The notes: generated by a model from the sequence alone, not told the origin. A stretch of 64,000 bases of DNA from Yanghanlia sp047501535 (GCF_047501535.1 NZ_JAZDRJ010000007.1:135321-199320), one strand, 5' to 3'. Counted from the first letter of the stretch, positions 1 through 9,224 are shown. Translations and numbers: made by a program.

Positions 1-1664
1 ACCTCATGAAACTGGGTCAGATGGTCACGATCAACCAGGTGCTGGACCAAGAAACCGCCATGATTGTGGTGGAAGAAATGGGCCATACCGCCATTGCGGC
101 AAAGCTCGACGATCCGGAAGCGTTCCTGGTCGAAGCCGAGGCTGTCGATGCCGAAGAGTTGCCCCGCGCACCGGTGGTCACCGTCATGGGTCACGTCGAC
201 CACGGCAAGACCTCGTTGCTCGACTACATTCGCCGCACCAAAATTGCATCCGGCGAAGCGGGTGGCATTACGCAGCATATCGGCGCTTACAGTGTGAAGA
301 CTGATCGTGGCATGGTCACCTTCCTCGACACCCCAGGTCACGAGGCCTTTACAGCCATGCGTGCCCGTGGCGCCAAGGCGACTGACATCGTTATTCTGGT
401 TGTGGCTTCCGACGACGGCGTCATGCCTCAGACACGTGAAGCCATTCATCACGCGCTGGCTGCCGAAGTGCCGCTGGTGGTGGCGATTACCAAAATCGAC
501 AAGCCCGAAGGCAACCCCGAGCGAGTCAAGCAGGAGCTCGTGGCCGAACAGGTTGTGCCTGAAGAATACGGCGGCGACGTACCGTTTATCGGTGTGTCCG
601 CTAAAACTGGCGAAGGTATCGACGATCTGCTCGAAAACGTTCTGCTGCAAGCTGAAATCCTGGAACTCACCGCTCCGGTGGAAGCACCGGCCAAGGGTCT
701 GGTCATCGAAGCCCGCCTGGATAAGGGCCGGGGTTCAGTGGCAACCATTCTGGTGCAAAGCGGTACCCTCAAGCGCGGTGATTCCGTCTTGGTGGGTGCC
801 AGCTTCGGCCGAGTGCGTGCCATGTTGAGCGACCAGGGCAAGAGCGTCAACGAAGCCGGGCCTTCCATCCCGGTTGAAATTCAAGGCCTTACCGAAGTGC
901 CGCAGGCGGGCGATGAGCTCATCGCCATGGCTGATGAACGCAAGGCGCGCGAAATCGCGCTGTTCCGTCAAGGCAAATTCCGCGATGTGAAACTGGCGCG
1001 TCAGCAGGCAGCCAAGCTCGAGTCCATGTTCGAGAATCTGGGTGAAGGCCTGCAAACTCTGTCGCTCATTATCAAGACGGACGTACAAGGTACCCAGGAA
1101 GCATTGGTGCAGTCGCTGGTCAAATTGTCGACCGACGAAGTACGCGTTCAAGTGGTGCATGCGGCCGTGGGTGGCATTTCCGAAAGCGACGTCAACCTGG
1201 CCATCGCCTCGAATGCCGTCATCATCGGCTTTAACGTACGCGCCGAACAGAGTGCCAAGAAGCTGGCCGAAAACAACGGTATCGACCTTCGCTACTACAA
1301 CATCATCTACGACGCCGTAGACGACGTTCGAAACGCCATGTCCGGCATGCTGGCGCCCGAAAAGCGCGAGGAAATCATCGGTATGGTCGAGATTCGCGAG
1401 GTCTACAGCATTTCGCGTATCGGCAAGGTGGCAGGGTGTATGGTCACCGACGGCTTGGTCAAGCGCGATTCGCAGATCCGTCTGCTGCGCGACAACGTTG
1501 TCATCTGGACGGGTGCGCTGGAATCCCTGCGCCGCTTCAAGGATGATGTCCGCGAAGTGCGTTCCGGCTTCGATTGCGGTATTACCCTGCGTGGCAATAA
1601 CGATATCGAAGTGGGCGACCAGCTCGAAGTCTTTGAAATCCGCGAGATCGCCCGCACCCTTTAA
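1..1664 (+). CDS. infB: Translation initiation factor IF-2 (5' end outside window)
   Basis: GTPase that places fMet-tRNA on the 30S subunit and promotes subunit joining. The frame is already open from base 3, so the ATG at 6 is an internal Met and the N-terminal part of the protein lies before the window. Visible are the end of the linker, the G domain with GHVDHGKTS (G1), DTPGHEAFT (G3) and TKID (G4), then the beta-barrel and C-terminal domains that bind fMet-tRNA; the protein ends EIREIARTL. rbfA begins 9 bp after the stop, as expected for the nusA-infB-rbfA arrangement. No frameshift or missing motif is seen in the visible part. Confidence 0.98.
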   Translation, partial: LMKLGQMVTINQVLDQETAMIVVEEMGHTAIAAKLDDPEAFLVEAEAVDAEELPRAPVVTVMGHVDHGKTSLLDYIRRTKIASGEAGGITQHIGAYSVKTDRGMVTFLDTPGHEAFTAMRARGAKATDIVILVVASDDGVMPQTREAIHHALAAEVPLVVAITKIDKPEGNPERVKQELVAEQVVPEEYGGDVPFIGVSAKTGEGIDDLLENVLLQAEILELTAPVEAPAKGLVIEARLDKGRGSVATILVQSGTLKRGDSVLVGASFGRVRAMLSDQGKSVNEAGPSIPVEIQGLTEVPQAGDELIAMADERKAREIALFRQGKFRDVKLARQQAAKLESMFENLGEGLQTLSLIIKTDVQGTQEALVQSLVKLSTDEVRVQVVHAAVGGISESDVNLAIASNAVIIGFNVRAEQSAKKLAENNGIDLRYYNIIYDAVDDVRNAMSGMLAPEKREEIIGMVEIREVYSISRIGKVAGCMVTDGLVKRDSQIRLLRDNVVIWTGALESLRRFKDDVREVRSGFDCGITLRGNNDIEVGDQLEVFEIREIARTL

Positions 1665-1673
1665 TCAAGCATT

Positions 1674-2081
1674 ATGGCTCGACACAAGACTCGACAGAAC
1701 GCAGGCCGGAACATCCGGCTGGCCGACCAGATCCAAAAGGATCTGGCCGGCATTATCCAGCGCGAGATCGACGTGTCGCGGGCGGGGCTGATCACGCTGT
1801 CCAGCGTTGATTTATCTCCCGACTACGCGCATGCGAAGGTCTATTTCACGGTTCTTGGTGCCGAGCCCGCTGTGGCGTCGGCGGCCCTGAACGAAAAGGC
1901 CGGCTGGTTCCATTCCCTGCTGTTCAAGCTTCTCCATATCCACACAGTGCCCACTTTGCGCTTCATCCACGATGAAGGCATTGAGCGTGGGCTGCATTTG
2001 TCCCGGCTCATTGATGAAGCCAATCGCCCCGGCAGCGAAGACGCGCTTCCTCCCCCGGACGACCCAGACGACCGCAACTGA
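1674..2081 (+). CDS. rbfA: 30S ribosome-binding factor A
   Basis: Cold-shock-associated factor needed for late 16S rRNA processing and 30S maturation. The 135-residue product has the usual length and the KH-like fold signature: LADQIQKDLAGII near the N-terminus, then LSSVDLSPDYAHAKVYFTV, and LRFIHDEGIERGLHLSRLI towards the end. The C-terminus is acidic and proline-rich (PPPDDPDD), a common variable tail. It lies 9 bp after infB and is probably transcribed with it. A 117-bp gap separates it from truB; the gap shows no gene and only a small GTGCC/GGCAC hairpin. Confidence 0.96.
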   Translation: MARHKTRQNAGRNIRLADQIQKDLAGIIQREIDVSRAGLITLSSVDLSPDYAHAKVYFTVLGAEPAVASAALNEKAGWFHSLLFKLLHIHTVPTLRFIHDEGIERGLHLSRLIDEANRPGSEDALPPPDDPDDRN

Positions 2082-2198
2082 ATAACCTGGCGCCACTGCT
2101 CGTCGTGCGCCGTTGTGGCATTGGCCGCAGAATCGCCGACAGCCTTCGTGGTGCCCGTTCCGGCACATCTCTAACACCTTTGAAGACATTAAATAATC

Positions 2199-2960
2199 AT
2201 GCGGGCCTCTAAACGACGCGGGCAACTGCTCGATGGCGTTCTACTCCTGGATAAGCCGGTTGGCCTTTCCAGCAACCACGCGCTGCAACGCGCCAAGCGC
2301 GCTGTGGACGCCCGCAAGGCCGGCCATACCGGTACGCTCGATCCGTTTGCGACGGGGTTGCTCGTTTGCTGCATGGGGCGTGCAACGAAAATTTGCGGGC
2401 CTATGCTGGAAGCCGACAAAACTTACGAGGCAACGCTGCAGTTTGGTGAAGAAACCGACAGTGGTGATCTCACTGGCAACGTGACCATGCAGGCGCCGGA
2501 AGGCTTTGCAGGCGTAGCGCGAGAGGACTTGCTTGCGGTGTTGCCGGAGTTCAGAGGTGAAATCCAGCAAATCCCGCCGATGTATTCCGCCTTGAAGCGC
2601 GACGGCAAACCGTTGTATGAATATGCGCGCCAGGGTATTGAGCTGGAGCGCCCGCCCCGGCAGGTTACGATCTACAAGTTGGAGGTGCTGGAATTTGACG
2701 GCATGACGGCGCGCTTGCTGATTGATTGCAGTAAAGGCACTTATATCCGCACTTTGGCACAGGATATCGGCCGCAAACTCGGTTGCGGCGCTCATCTGAG
2801 CGAACTGCGGCGTACTCGCGTCGGCCCCTTCGATATAAAAAATTCTGTTGGCCTGGAGGCGCTTCAGGCCATGGAGCAGCCCCAACAGGCGCTGCTTCCC
2901 ATGCATGCTTTACCCGCGGGCTTGATGCCTGTGGTCTCCACACAAAAGGATGAAATATGA
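2199..2960 (+). CDS. truB: tRNA pseudouridine(55) synthase
   Basis: Makes pseudouridine-55 in the T-loop of elongator tRNAs. The 253-residue protein has motif I (LLLDKPVGLSSN, about residues 15-26) and motif II (GHTGTLDPFATG), in which D48 is the catalytic aspartate. CSKGTYIRTLAQD and GAHLSELRRTRVGPF are the later conserved blocks. The length is at the short end for the family, with no extended PUA domain evident. The stop overlaps the typA start as ATGA (2957-2960), so the two are translationally coupled. The Shine-Dalgarno sequence before the ATG is weak. Confidence 0.97.
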   Translation: MRASKRRGQLLDGVLLLDKPVGLSSNHALQRAKRAVDARKAGHTGTLDPFATGLLVCCMGRATKICGPMLEADKTYEATLQFGEETDSGDLTGNVTMQAPEGFAGVAREDLLAVLPEFRGEIQQIPPMYSALKRDGKPLYEYARQGIELERPPRQVTIYKLEVLEFDGMTARLLIDCSKGTYIRTLAQDIGRKLGCGAHLSELRRTRVGPFDIKNSVGLEALQAMEQPQQALLPMHALPAGLMPVVSTQKDEI

Positions 2961-4786
2961 AACGCGCATTGCGTAATGTGGCTATCATCGCCCACGTTGA
3001 CCACGGCAAGACCACGCTGGTAGACCAGCTGCTTCGCCAAGCGGGCACCTTCCGCGACAATCAGCAGATTGAGTCGCGGGTCATGGATTCCGGCGATATC
3101 GAAAAAGAACGCGGCATCACGATTCTCGCCAAGAATTGCGCGGTCGAGTACGAAGGCGTTCACATCAATATTATCGATACGCCCGGACACGCCGACTTCG
3201 GAGGCGAAGTCGAACGCGTGCTGTCCATGGTGGACGGCGTACTGCTACTGGTGGATGCAGTCGAAGGGCCCATGCCGCAGACCCGCTTTGTGACCCGCAA
3301 GGCGCTGGCACTGGGGCTGAAGCCCATTGTGGTCGTCAACAAAATCGACCGTCCCGGTGCGCGGCCCGACCATGCCATCAACGCTACGTTCGACCTGTTC
3401 GATAAACTGGGCGCTACGGATGAGCAGCTTGATTTCCCCATCATCTATGCTTCCGGTCTGTCAGGCTATGCAGGGCTGACCGAGGACGTGCGCGACGGTG
3501 ATATGCGTCCGTTGTTTGACACGATTTTGCAGCATGTGCCTCAGCGCGACGATGACGCAGACGGCCCATTGCAGATGCAGATTATTTCCTTGGACTACAG
3601 CAGCTATGTCGGAAAAATTGGTGTGGGTCGCATCAATCGTGGCCGCCTGCGTGCCGCTCAGGATGTTGTGGTTCAGTTCGGCCCTGAAGGCAAACCCATC
3701 AAGGGCCGGGTCAATCAGGTAATGAAGTTCAAGGGCCTGGAGCGTGAACAGGTGCAGGAAGCCGAAGCGGGCGACATTGTGCTGATTAACGGTATCGACG
3801 AAATCGGTATCGGCTGCACTGTGATGGACACTGCCAAGCCCGAGCCCTTGCCTATGCTGCGCATCGACGAGCCCACACTGACCATGAACTTCATGGTGAA
3901 TACCTCGCCGTTGGCGGGGCGTGAAGGTAAATTCGTGACCAGTCGTCAGATTCGCGAACGCTTGGATCTCGAACTGAAATCAAACGTCGCCCTGCGTGTT
4001 AACGACACGCCGGACGAAACCGTGTTTGAAGTGTGCGGGCGCGGCGAACTGCACCTGACCATTCTGATTGAAAACATGCGCCGCGAAGGCTATGAGCTCG
4101 CAGTATCGCGCCCCCGCGTCATGTTTAAAGAGATCGACGGCGTTCGTATGGAACCCTATGAGCTGCTGACGGTGGACGTTGAAGACGGTCACCAGGGTGG
4201 GGTGATGGAAGAATTGGGGCGCCGCAAAGGCGAGCTGCTCGACATGGTGGCCGATGGTCGTGGCCGCACCCGCCTGGAATATCGTATTCCCGCGCGTGGC
4301 CTCATCGGTTTCCAGGCAGATTTCCTCAACCTGACCCGCGGCACCGGTTTGATGAGCCATATCTTTGACGATTATGGCCCCATCAAGGAAGGCACTCTGG
4401 GCGAGCGTCGCAACGGCGTGCTCATCAGCCAAGACGACGGCGAAGCCGTGGCTTATGCATTGTGGAAGTTGCAGGAGCGCGGCCGCATGTTTGTTTCGCC
4501 ACAGGAACCCCTGTACGAAGGCATGATTATCGGCATCCACAGCCGCGACAACGACCTGGTGGTCAACCCCATCCGGGAAAAGAAACTCACCAACGTGCGC
4601 GCCTCAGGTAAGGACGAACACATCGACCTCGTGCCCCCCATTGAGCTGACCCTGGAATACGCCGTTCAGTTCATCGACGACGACGAACTGGTGGAAGTCA
4701 CGCCCAAGTCCATCCGCCTGCGCAAACGCTACCTGCAAGAACACGAACGCCGCCGCATGGCACGCGAAGGCAGCTCCGCCGCCTAA
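2957..4786 (+). CDS. typA: Ribosome-associated GTPase TypA/BipA
   Basis: Translational GTPase of the EF-G/LepA group, linked to 50S assembly and to stress and low-temperature growth. In the 609 residues: G1 AHVDHGKTT (12-20), G2 region ERGITILAKN, G3 DTPGHADFGGEV, and G4 NKIDRPGAR; then domain II, the EF-G-like domains III and V (VCGRGELHLTILIE and PARGLIGFQADF), and the TypA-specific C-terminal domain with GMIIGIHSRDNDL. The start overlaps the truB stop. A perfect 12-bp-stem terminator follows 19 bp after the stop, making this the last gene of the run. Confidence 0.98.
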   Translation: MKRALRNVAIIAHVDHGKTTLVDQLLRQAGTFRDNQQIESRVMDSGDIEKERGITILAKNCAVEYEGVHINIIDTPGHADFGGEVERVLSMVDGVLLLVDAVEGPMPQTRFVTRKALALGLKPIVVVNKIDRPGARPDHAINATFDLFDKLGATDEQLDFPIIYASGLSGYAGLTEDVRDGDMRPLFDTILQHVPQRDDDADGPLQMQIISLDYSSYVGKIGVGRINRGRLRAAQDVVVQFGPEGKPIKGRVNQVMKFKGLEREQVQEAEAGDIVLINGIDEIGIGCTVMDTAKPEPLPMLRIDEPTLTMNFMVNTSPLAGREGKFVTSRQIRERLDLELKSNVALRVNDTPDETVFEVCGRGELHLTILIENMRREGYELAVSRPRVMFKEIDGVRMEPYELLTVDVEDGHQGGVMEELGRRKGELLDMVADGRGRTRLEYRIPARGLIGFQADFLNLTRGTGLMSHIFDDYGPIKEGTLGERRNGVLISQDDGEAVAYALWKLQERGRMFVSPQEPLYEGMIIGIHSRDNDLVVNPIREKKLTNVRASGKDEHIDLVPPIELTLEYAVQFIDDDELVEVTPKSIRLRKRYLQEHERRRMAREGSSAA

Positions 4787-4805
4787 ACCTTACAGCCCCC
4801 TAAAC

Positions 4806-4841
4806 GGGGACAGACCCCATTTCAGGGTCTGTCCCCTTTTT
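4806..4841 (+). terminator. Rho-independent terminator of the infB-typA run
   Basis: Perfect 12-bp stem GGGGACAGACCC (4806-4817) / GGGTCTGTCCCC (4825-4836) with a 7-nt loop, followed by five Ts. It ends transcription after typA. The left arm and loop contain the 16-mer GGGACAGACCCCATTT that occurs again at 4884-4899 inside a different hairpin. Confidence 0.9.
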
Positions 4842-4871
4842 ATCGCTGTCAGGCTTCCGAGGGCCTTACAA

Positions 4872-4906
4872 CTAGCTTAAACCGGGACAGACCCCATTTA
4901 AGCTAG
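4872..4906. repeat. Second copy of a GGGACAGACCCCATTT element within an inverted repeat
   Basis: Arms CTAGCTTAAA (4872-4881) and TTTAAGCTAG (4897-4906) are perfect 10-bp inverted repeats around a 15-nt loop. Loop plus arm carry GGGACAGACCCCATTT (4884-4899), identical to 4807-4822. The right arm covers the last codons and stop of the minus-strand LOG gene. No T-run follows on the minus strand, so a plain intrinsic terminator for that gene is not obvious. It looks like a small dispersed palindromic repeat; whether it is mobile cannot be judged here. Confidence 0.6.
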
Positions 4907-5593
4907 ATTGCTTTCTCTTTCGATGGGCAGGGAGGGTTCTTCGTGGCGGGTGAAACAGTCGGTGCAGTGGTGGTGGATGTGGTGCATGACGGCGTCGATA
5001 TCGTCTGTTACGAAAAACAGGTCGATATCGTTGGGGCTGATCAGGCCGTTGCTTAATAGTTGCTCGCGCACCCAGTCGAGCAGGCCGGCCCAGAACTGGC
5101 TGCCTATCAGTATGATGGGTGCTTGTGGTATCTTGCCCGTTTGAACTAGGGTCGTGACTTCAAAAAGCTCATCGAGTGTGCCGAAGCCGCCGGGCAGTGC
5201 AATATAGGCTGCGCTGTGCATCACAAAAGTGGCCTTGCGGGAATAAAAATAATCAAACTGCAGGCTGTGTGTCTGGTAATGGTTATTATGGGGCTCGCGT
5301 GGCAGGGTGATGTTCAGCCCCACGCTGTGCCCACCTGCTTCGTAAGCACCTTTGTTGGCGGCTTCCATGATGCCGGGCCCGCCGCCGGCAATGACGGCCA
5401 GGCCTGCTTTGGCAAGCCGGGCGCCGAGTTGTTCGGCCATTTGATAGTAGGGCGAATCTGGGCGCAGACGTGCGCTACCGAATACGCTTACGCCCCAACC
5501 CATTTCTTGAAGCGTCTCCGCAGCAGCTTCCATCTCTGACATAATCCGTGGGATCTGCTGGGTGGCCGGTAATCGGACAATTCTATTGGACAT
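4898..5593 (-). CDS. LOG-family (TIGR00730) nucleoside 5'-monophosphate phosphoribohydrolase
   Basis: Rossmann-fold hydrolase of the LOG family, which cleaves N6-modified or plain AMP to base and ribose-5-phosphate; older annotation calls it lysine decarboxylase. The 231 residues contain VSVFGSARL, the nucleotide-binding GGGPGIMEAANKGAYEAGG, and the signature PGGFGTLDELFE. The ATG at 5593 has an AAGG about 10 nt upstream and overlaps the polA start codon on the other strand (CATG). An ATG at 5542 (MSEMEAAAETL) would remove 17 poorly conserved residues and free space for promoters. The physiological substrate is not determined. Confidence 0.9.
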   Translation of the reverse strand: MSNRIVRLPATQQIPRIMSEMEAAAETLQEMGWGVSVFGSARLRPDSPYYQMAEQLGARLAKAGLAVIAGGGPGIMEAANKGAYEAGGHSVGLNITLPREPHNNHYQTHSLQFDYFYSRKATFVMHSAAYIALPGGFGTLDELFEVTTLVQTGKIPQAPIILIGSQFWAGLLDWVREQLLSNGLISPNDIDLFFVTDDIDAVMHHIHHHCTDCFTRHEEPSLPIERESNLA

Positions 5594-8303
5594 GAAAAAA
5601 ACCTTGTTACTTGTTGATGGGTCCAGCTACCTGTACAGGGCGTATCACGCCATGCCGGATCTGCGTAATGCAAAGGGCGAGCCCACCGGCGCTTTGTACG
5701 GGGTCATCTCCATGTTAAGGAGAGTGATTTCGGATTACAAGGCAGACTATGCCGCCTGTGTCTTCGACGCCAAGGGCAAAACCTTCCGTGAAGAACTGTA
5801 CCCCGATTACAAAGGCCATCGGCCTTCAATGCCCGAAGATCTTGCAGCACAAATCGAGCCTATTCATCAGGCGGTAGCGGCCCTGGGGTGGAAAGTCATT
5901 TCGGTTCCTGGTGTAGAAGCCGACGACATCATCGGCACCTTGGCCTGCCAAGCAGCTGAAAAAGGAGTGCACACCATTATCTCCACCAGCGATAAAGATA
6001 TCGCCCAGCTCGTTAACGAGCATGTAGAACTGGTGAACACCATGAATGGTGAACGCCTGGATATCGAAGGGGTGCAGGAAAAATTCGGCGTTGCCCCTTC
6101 TCAGATTGTTGATTATCTCATGCTAGTGGGCGATACCGTCGATAACGTGCCCGGCGTTCCCAAGGTAGGGCCCAAAACAGCGGCTAAATGGCTGAATGAA
6201 TACGGCTCCCTAGAACAGCTGGTGGCACGTGCTGACGAAATCAAGGGTGTGGCAGGCGAGAATTTGCGCAACACCCTTCAGCATTTTCCTCTGACCCGTC
6301 AGTTGATCACCATTAAGGTGGATTGCGAGATGGATATCAATGGCGGCCTGGAATCCCTGGTTCCTGGCGAAGTGAATCGCGCCGCCTTGATTGAGCTTTT
6401 CGAACGTTACGGTTTTCGCAGTTGGCTGCGTGAACTCACGGGTGATCCAGAGCGGGTGCCCGAACAGGATTCCCGCATGGCGACAGATGCCCCGGAAGCG
6501 CCGCCTGCCGCTTATGAAACCGTGCTGGACATGCCGGCTCTGGAGCGCTGGGTCGAGGCGGTCAGCGCGGCCGATCTTGTGGCCATGGACACCGAAACCA
6601 CATCGCTTGATCCCATGGCAGCACGGCTGGTGGGCATTTCCCTGGCAACCGCCGGCGGAGTGGCATGCTATATCCCGGTGGCGCATCGCGGGCCCGACAA
6701 CATCGAGCAACTTAGCAAAACAGCTGTTTTAGAGCGGCTGCGGCCTTGGCTGGAAGACCCCAAGGCTGCCAAATTGCTGCATAACGCTAAGTACGACGCC
6801 CATGTGTTTGCCAATGAAGGGGTGCACTTGGCTGGGGTGACCGAAGATACCATGTTGCAGTCCTATGTGCTGGAATCGCACCGTCGCGTCAACCTGCAGG
6901 AGCTTGGCGAGCGCTGGCTGGGTCGAGGCGGCGTAGCCTATGAGGATATCTGCGGTAAAGGCGCCAAACAAATTGGTTTTGATGAGGTGGAAGTCGAAAA
7001 GGCGGCACATTACGCATGTGAAGACGCCGACTTCACTTGGCAGTTGCACCAGATCCTGCGCCCGCGCATCGCCGCTGAACCGGGGCTGGAAAGAATCTAC
7101 CAGCTGGAAATCCGCTGTTCCGATGTGCTCACCACAATTGAGCGCAATGGTGTAAAGCTGGATGCTCACGCGCTGGCGATGCAGAGTCATGAGCTGGGTC
7201 AACAAATGCTTGAAATCGAAGCCAAGGTCTACGAGCTGGCCGGCCAGCCCTTCAACCTGAATTCGCCCAAACAGTTGGGCGAAATCCTGTTCCAGCGCAT
7301 GGGGCTGCCGATCGTGCGCAAGACAGCCAGCGGAGCGCCTTCCACCGATGAAGAAGTGCTGACCAAGCTGGCGCAGGATTACCCGTTGCCGGCCCTCATT
7401 CTTGAGTATCGGGGGCTGTCCAAGCTGAAATCGACCTACACTGATAAATTGCCCAAAATGATCAACCCGGGCACAGGCCGGGTGCATACACGCTATGCGC
7501 AGGCTGCCGTTATTACCGGGCGTTTAGCTTCCTCAGACCCCAATCTGCAGAATATTCCAGTGCGTACGGCCGAGGGTCGGCGCGTGCGCACGGCTTTTGT
7601 GGCCAGTGGCGGGAAAATCGTATCAGCCGACTACTCTCAGATTGAACTGCGAGTCATGGCGCATATGTCGGACGACGAAAATCTGCGGGGCGCCTTTATT
7701 GAAAATCTTGATATTCACCGGGCCACGGCGTCGGAAGTCTTTGGCGTTGCACTTGAAAATGTAAGCTCGGAACAGCGGCGGGCCGCCAAGGCCATTAATT
7801 TTGGCCTGATCTACGGCATGGGGGAATTTGGTCTGGCTTCGAATTTGGGCATTACCCGTGATGCCGCCAAAGCCTATATCGACCGCTATTTCACCCGCTA
7901 TCCGGGCGTGGCGCGTTATATGGACACTATTCGCGCCCAGGCGGCTGACCAAGGGTTTGTGGAAACCGTTTTCGGGCGGCGTATCTGGCTGCCGGATTTA
8001 CGTGGCGCCAAGGGGCCGCGCCGTGCTGCGGCGGAGCGCGCCGCCATCAACGCCCCGGTGCAGGGGACGGCGGCCGACCTCATCAAAATGGCCATGGTGG
8101 CCGTTGATGACTGGTTGCGTGCTGAGAACATGCAGGCGCGACTGGTGATGCAGGTGCATGACGAATTGGTACTTGATGTGCCTGCCGATGAAGTCGAGGC
8201 GGTGGCAGGCAACTTGCCCGGCCTGATGTCCAAAGTCGCCGAACTCAGTGTGCCGCTGGTCGCTGAAGTCGGCTTGGGCACGAACTGGGAACAGGCACAC
8301 TGA
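5592..8303 (+). CDS. polA: DNA polymerase I
   Basis: Repair and Okazaki-fragment polymerase with three activities. The 903 residues from ATG 5592 (MKKTLLLVDGSSYLYRAYH) hold the 5'-nuclease (about 1-290), a 3'-5' exonuclease (about 305-490) and the polymerase (about 520-903). The proofreading residues are present: DTET, NAKYD and the YACED block. Polymerase motifs are DYSQIELRVMAH (A), RRAAKAINFGLIYGMGE (B) and QVHDELVLDV (C). A GTG at 5562 would add ten residues, but the ATG matches the family start. The gene is divergent from the LOG gene with overlapping starts. A 9-bp-stem terminator lies at 8324-8352. Confidence 0.97.
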   Translation: MKKTLLLVDGSSYLYRAYHAMPDLRNAKGEPTGALYGVISMLRRVISDYKADYAACVFDAKGKTFREELYPDYKGHRPSMPEDLAAQIEPIHQAVAALGWKVISVPGVEADDIIGTLACQAAEKGVHTIISTSDKDIAQLVNEHVELVNTMNGERLDIEGVQEKFGVAPSQIVDYLMLVGDTVDNVPGVPKVGPKTAAKWLNEYGSLEQLVARADEIKGVAGENLRNTLQHFPLTRQLITIKVDCEMDINGGLESLVPGEVNRAALIELFERYGFRSWLRELTGDPERVPEQDSRMATDAPEAPPAAYETVLDMPALERWVEAVSAADLVAMDTETTSLDPMAARLVGISLATAGGVACYIPVAHRGPDNIEQLSKTAVLERLRPWLEDPKAAKLLHNAKYDAHVFANEGVHLAGVTEDTMLQSYVLESHRRVNLQELGERWLGRGGVAYEDICGKGAKQIGFDEVEVEKAAHYACEDADFTWQLHQILRPRIAAEPGLERIYQLEIRCSDVLTTIERNGVKLDAHALAMQSHELGQQMLEIEAKVYELAGQPFNLNSPKQLGEILFQRMGLPIVRKTASGAPSTDEEVLTKLAQDYPLPALILEYRGLSKLKSTYTDKLPKMINPGTGRVHTRYAQAAVITGRLASSDPNLQNIPVRTAEGRRVRTAFVASGGKIVSADYSQIELRVMAHMSDDENLRGAFIENLDIHRATASEVFGVALENVSSEQRRAAKAINFGLIYGMGEFGLASNLGITRDAAKAYIDRYFTRYPGVARYMDTIRAQAADQGFVETVFGRRIWLPDLRGAKGPRRAAAERAAINAPVQGTAADLIKMAMVAVDDWLRAENMQARLVMQVHDELVLDVPADEVEAVAGNLPGLMSKVAELSVPLVAEVGLGTNWEQAH

Positions 8304-8323
8304 GTCATCATGCGCTCCGGCGC

Positions 8324-8352
8324 AAGCCTCGCTGTCCAAGGTGAGGCTTTTT
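8324..8352 (+). terminator. Rho-independent terminator after polA
   Basis: Stem AAGCCTCGC (8324-8332) / GTGAGGCTT (8341-8349), 9 bp with one G-T pair and an 8-nt loop, followed by three more Ts. It lies in the 67-bp gap between polA and the dienelactone hydrolase gene, just before that gene's Shine-Dalgarno, so it probably separates the two units. Confidence 0.75.
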
Positions 8353-8370
8353 CAACAAACAGGAGAAACC

Positions 8371-9159
8371 ATGAGCTATTCCAAGATCACCGGTAGTACG
8401 GACAGCACAATTCGTACGGGCACCGAGGGCTTGCGTCAGGGCCAGGTGGATATCCCGGTGCAAGATGGAGTGATGTCGGCTTACTATGCAGCGCCGGCGA
8501 CGCTCCAGAACCCGCCGCTGATTCTTGTCATACAGGAAATCTTTGGCTTGCATGAGCACATTCAGGATATCTGCCGCCGCTTTGCCCACGAAGGCTATAT
8601 GGCAGTGGCGCTGGAACTCTACCAGCGCCAAGGCGACGCCAGCCAGTACACCGACATTGCCGAACTCATTCGTGACATCGTCGCCAACGTCTCTGATGAG
8701 CAGGTGTTGAGCGATCTCGACGCAAGCGTGCAATGGGCCCGTGAACAGGGTGCCGATACCTCACGCTTAGGTGTCACCGGTTTTTGCTGGGGTGGGCGTC
8801 TGACCTGGATGTATGCGGCTCACAACCCTGAGTGCAAGGCGGCGGTCGCTTGGTATGGAAAATTGGCGACAGGCCACAGCCCTTTGCAGAAAGAGCATCC
8901 GGTCGATATTGCAGGGCGGCTACATGCGCCCGTGTTGGGCTTATATGGCGAGCAGGACGCCAGTATTCCTATGGAAGACGTGCGCCGCATGGAAGCAGCG
9001 CTTCAGCAGGGCAGCGAGGCCGCCAAGGCGTCGCGTATAGAGGTCTACCCCGAATCAGGGCACGCTTTTTACGCCGACTATCGTCCTAGTTTTAATGCCG
9101 CAGATGCGCAAGACGCTTGGCAAAAAGCAACGGCCTGGTTTGGCCGTCTATTGGGGTAA
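8371..9159 (+). CDS. Dienelactone hydrolase family protein
   Basis: Alpha/beta hydrolase of the dienelactone hydrolase family (carboxymethylenebutenolidase-like). The start is ATG 8371 because AGGAG lies at 8361-8365 and the protein then has family length (262 aa). The Cys-Asp-His triad can be placed: C139 in GFCWGGR, D196 in GEQDASIP and H231 in PESGHAFY; the conserved Glu is E56 in VIQEIFG. No ring-cleavage genes are nearby, so aromatic catabolism is not supported by context and the substrate is unknown. A strong terminator follows at 9174-9217. Confidence 0.9.
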   Translation: MSYSKITGSTDSTIRTGTEGLRQGQVDIPVQDGVMSAYYAAPATLQNPPLILVIQEIFGLHEHIQDICRRFAHEGYMAVALELYQRQGDASQYTDIAELIRDIVANVSDEQVLSDLDASVQWAREQGADTSRLGVTGFCWGGRLTWMYAAHNPECKAAVAWYGKLATGHSPLQKEHPVDIAGRLHAPVLGLYGEQDASIPMEDVRRMEAALQQGSEAAKASRIEVYPESGHAFYADYRPSFNAADAQDAWQKATAWFGRLLG

Positions 9160-9173
9160 AAGTGAATGACTTG

Positions 9174-9217
9174 CGGGTGCGGCTGTATTTAGCGTATGGC
9201 CGCACCCGTATTTTTTT
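9174..9217 (+). terminator. Rho-independent terminator after the dienelactone hydrolase gene
   Basis: Perfect 10-bp stem CGGGTGCGGC (9174-9183) / GCCGCACCCG (9199-9208), 15-nt loop, then TA and seven Ts. It acts on plus-strand transcripts. For the convergent htpX there is no T-run after the hairpin, so it is at most a weak stop in that direction. Confidence 0.88.
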
Positions 9218-9224
9218 GCTCGCT

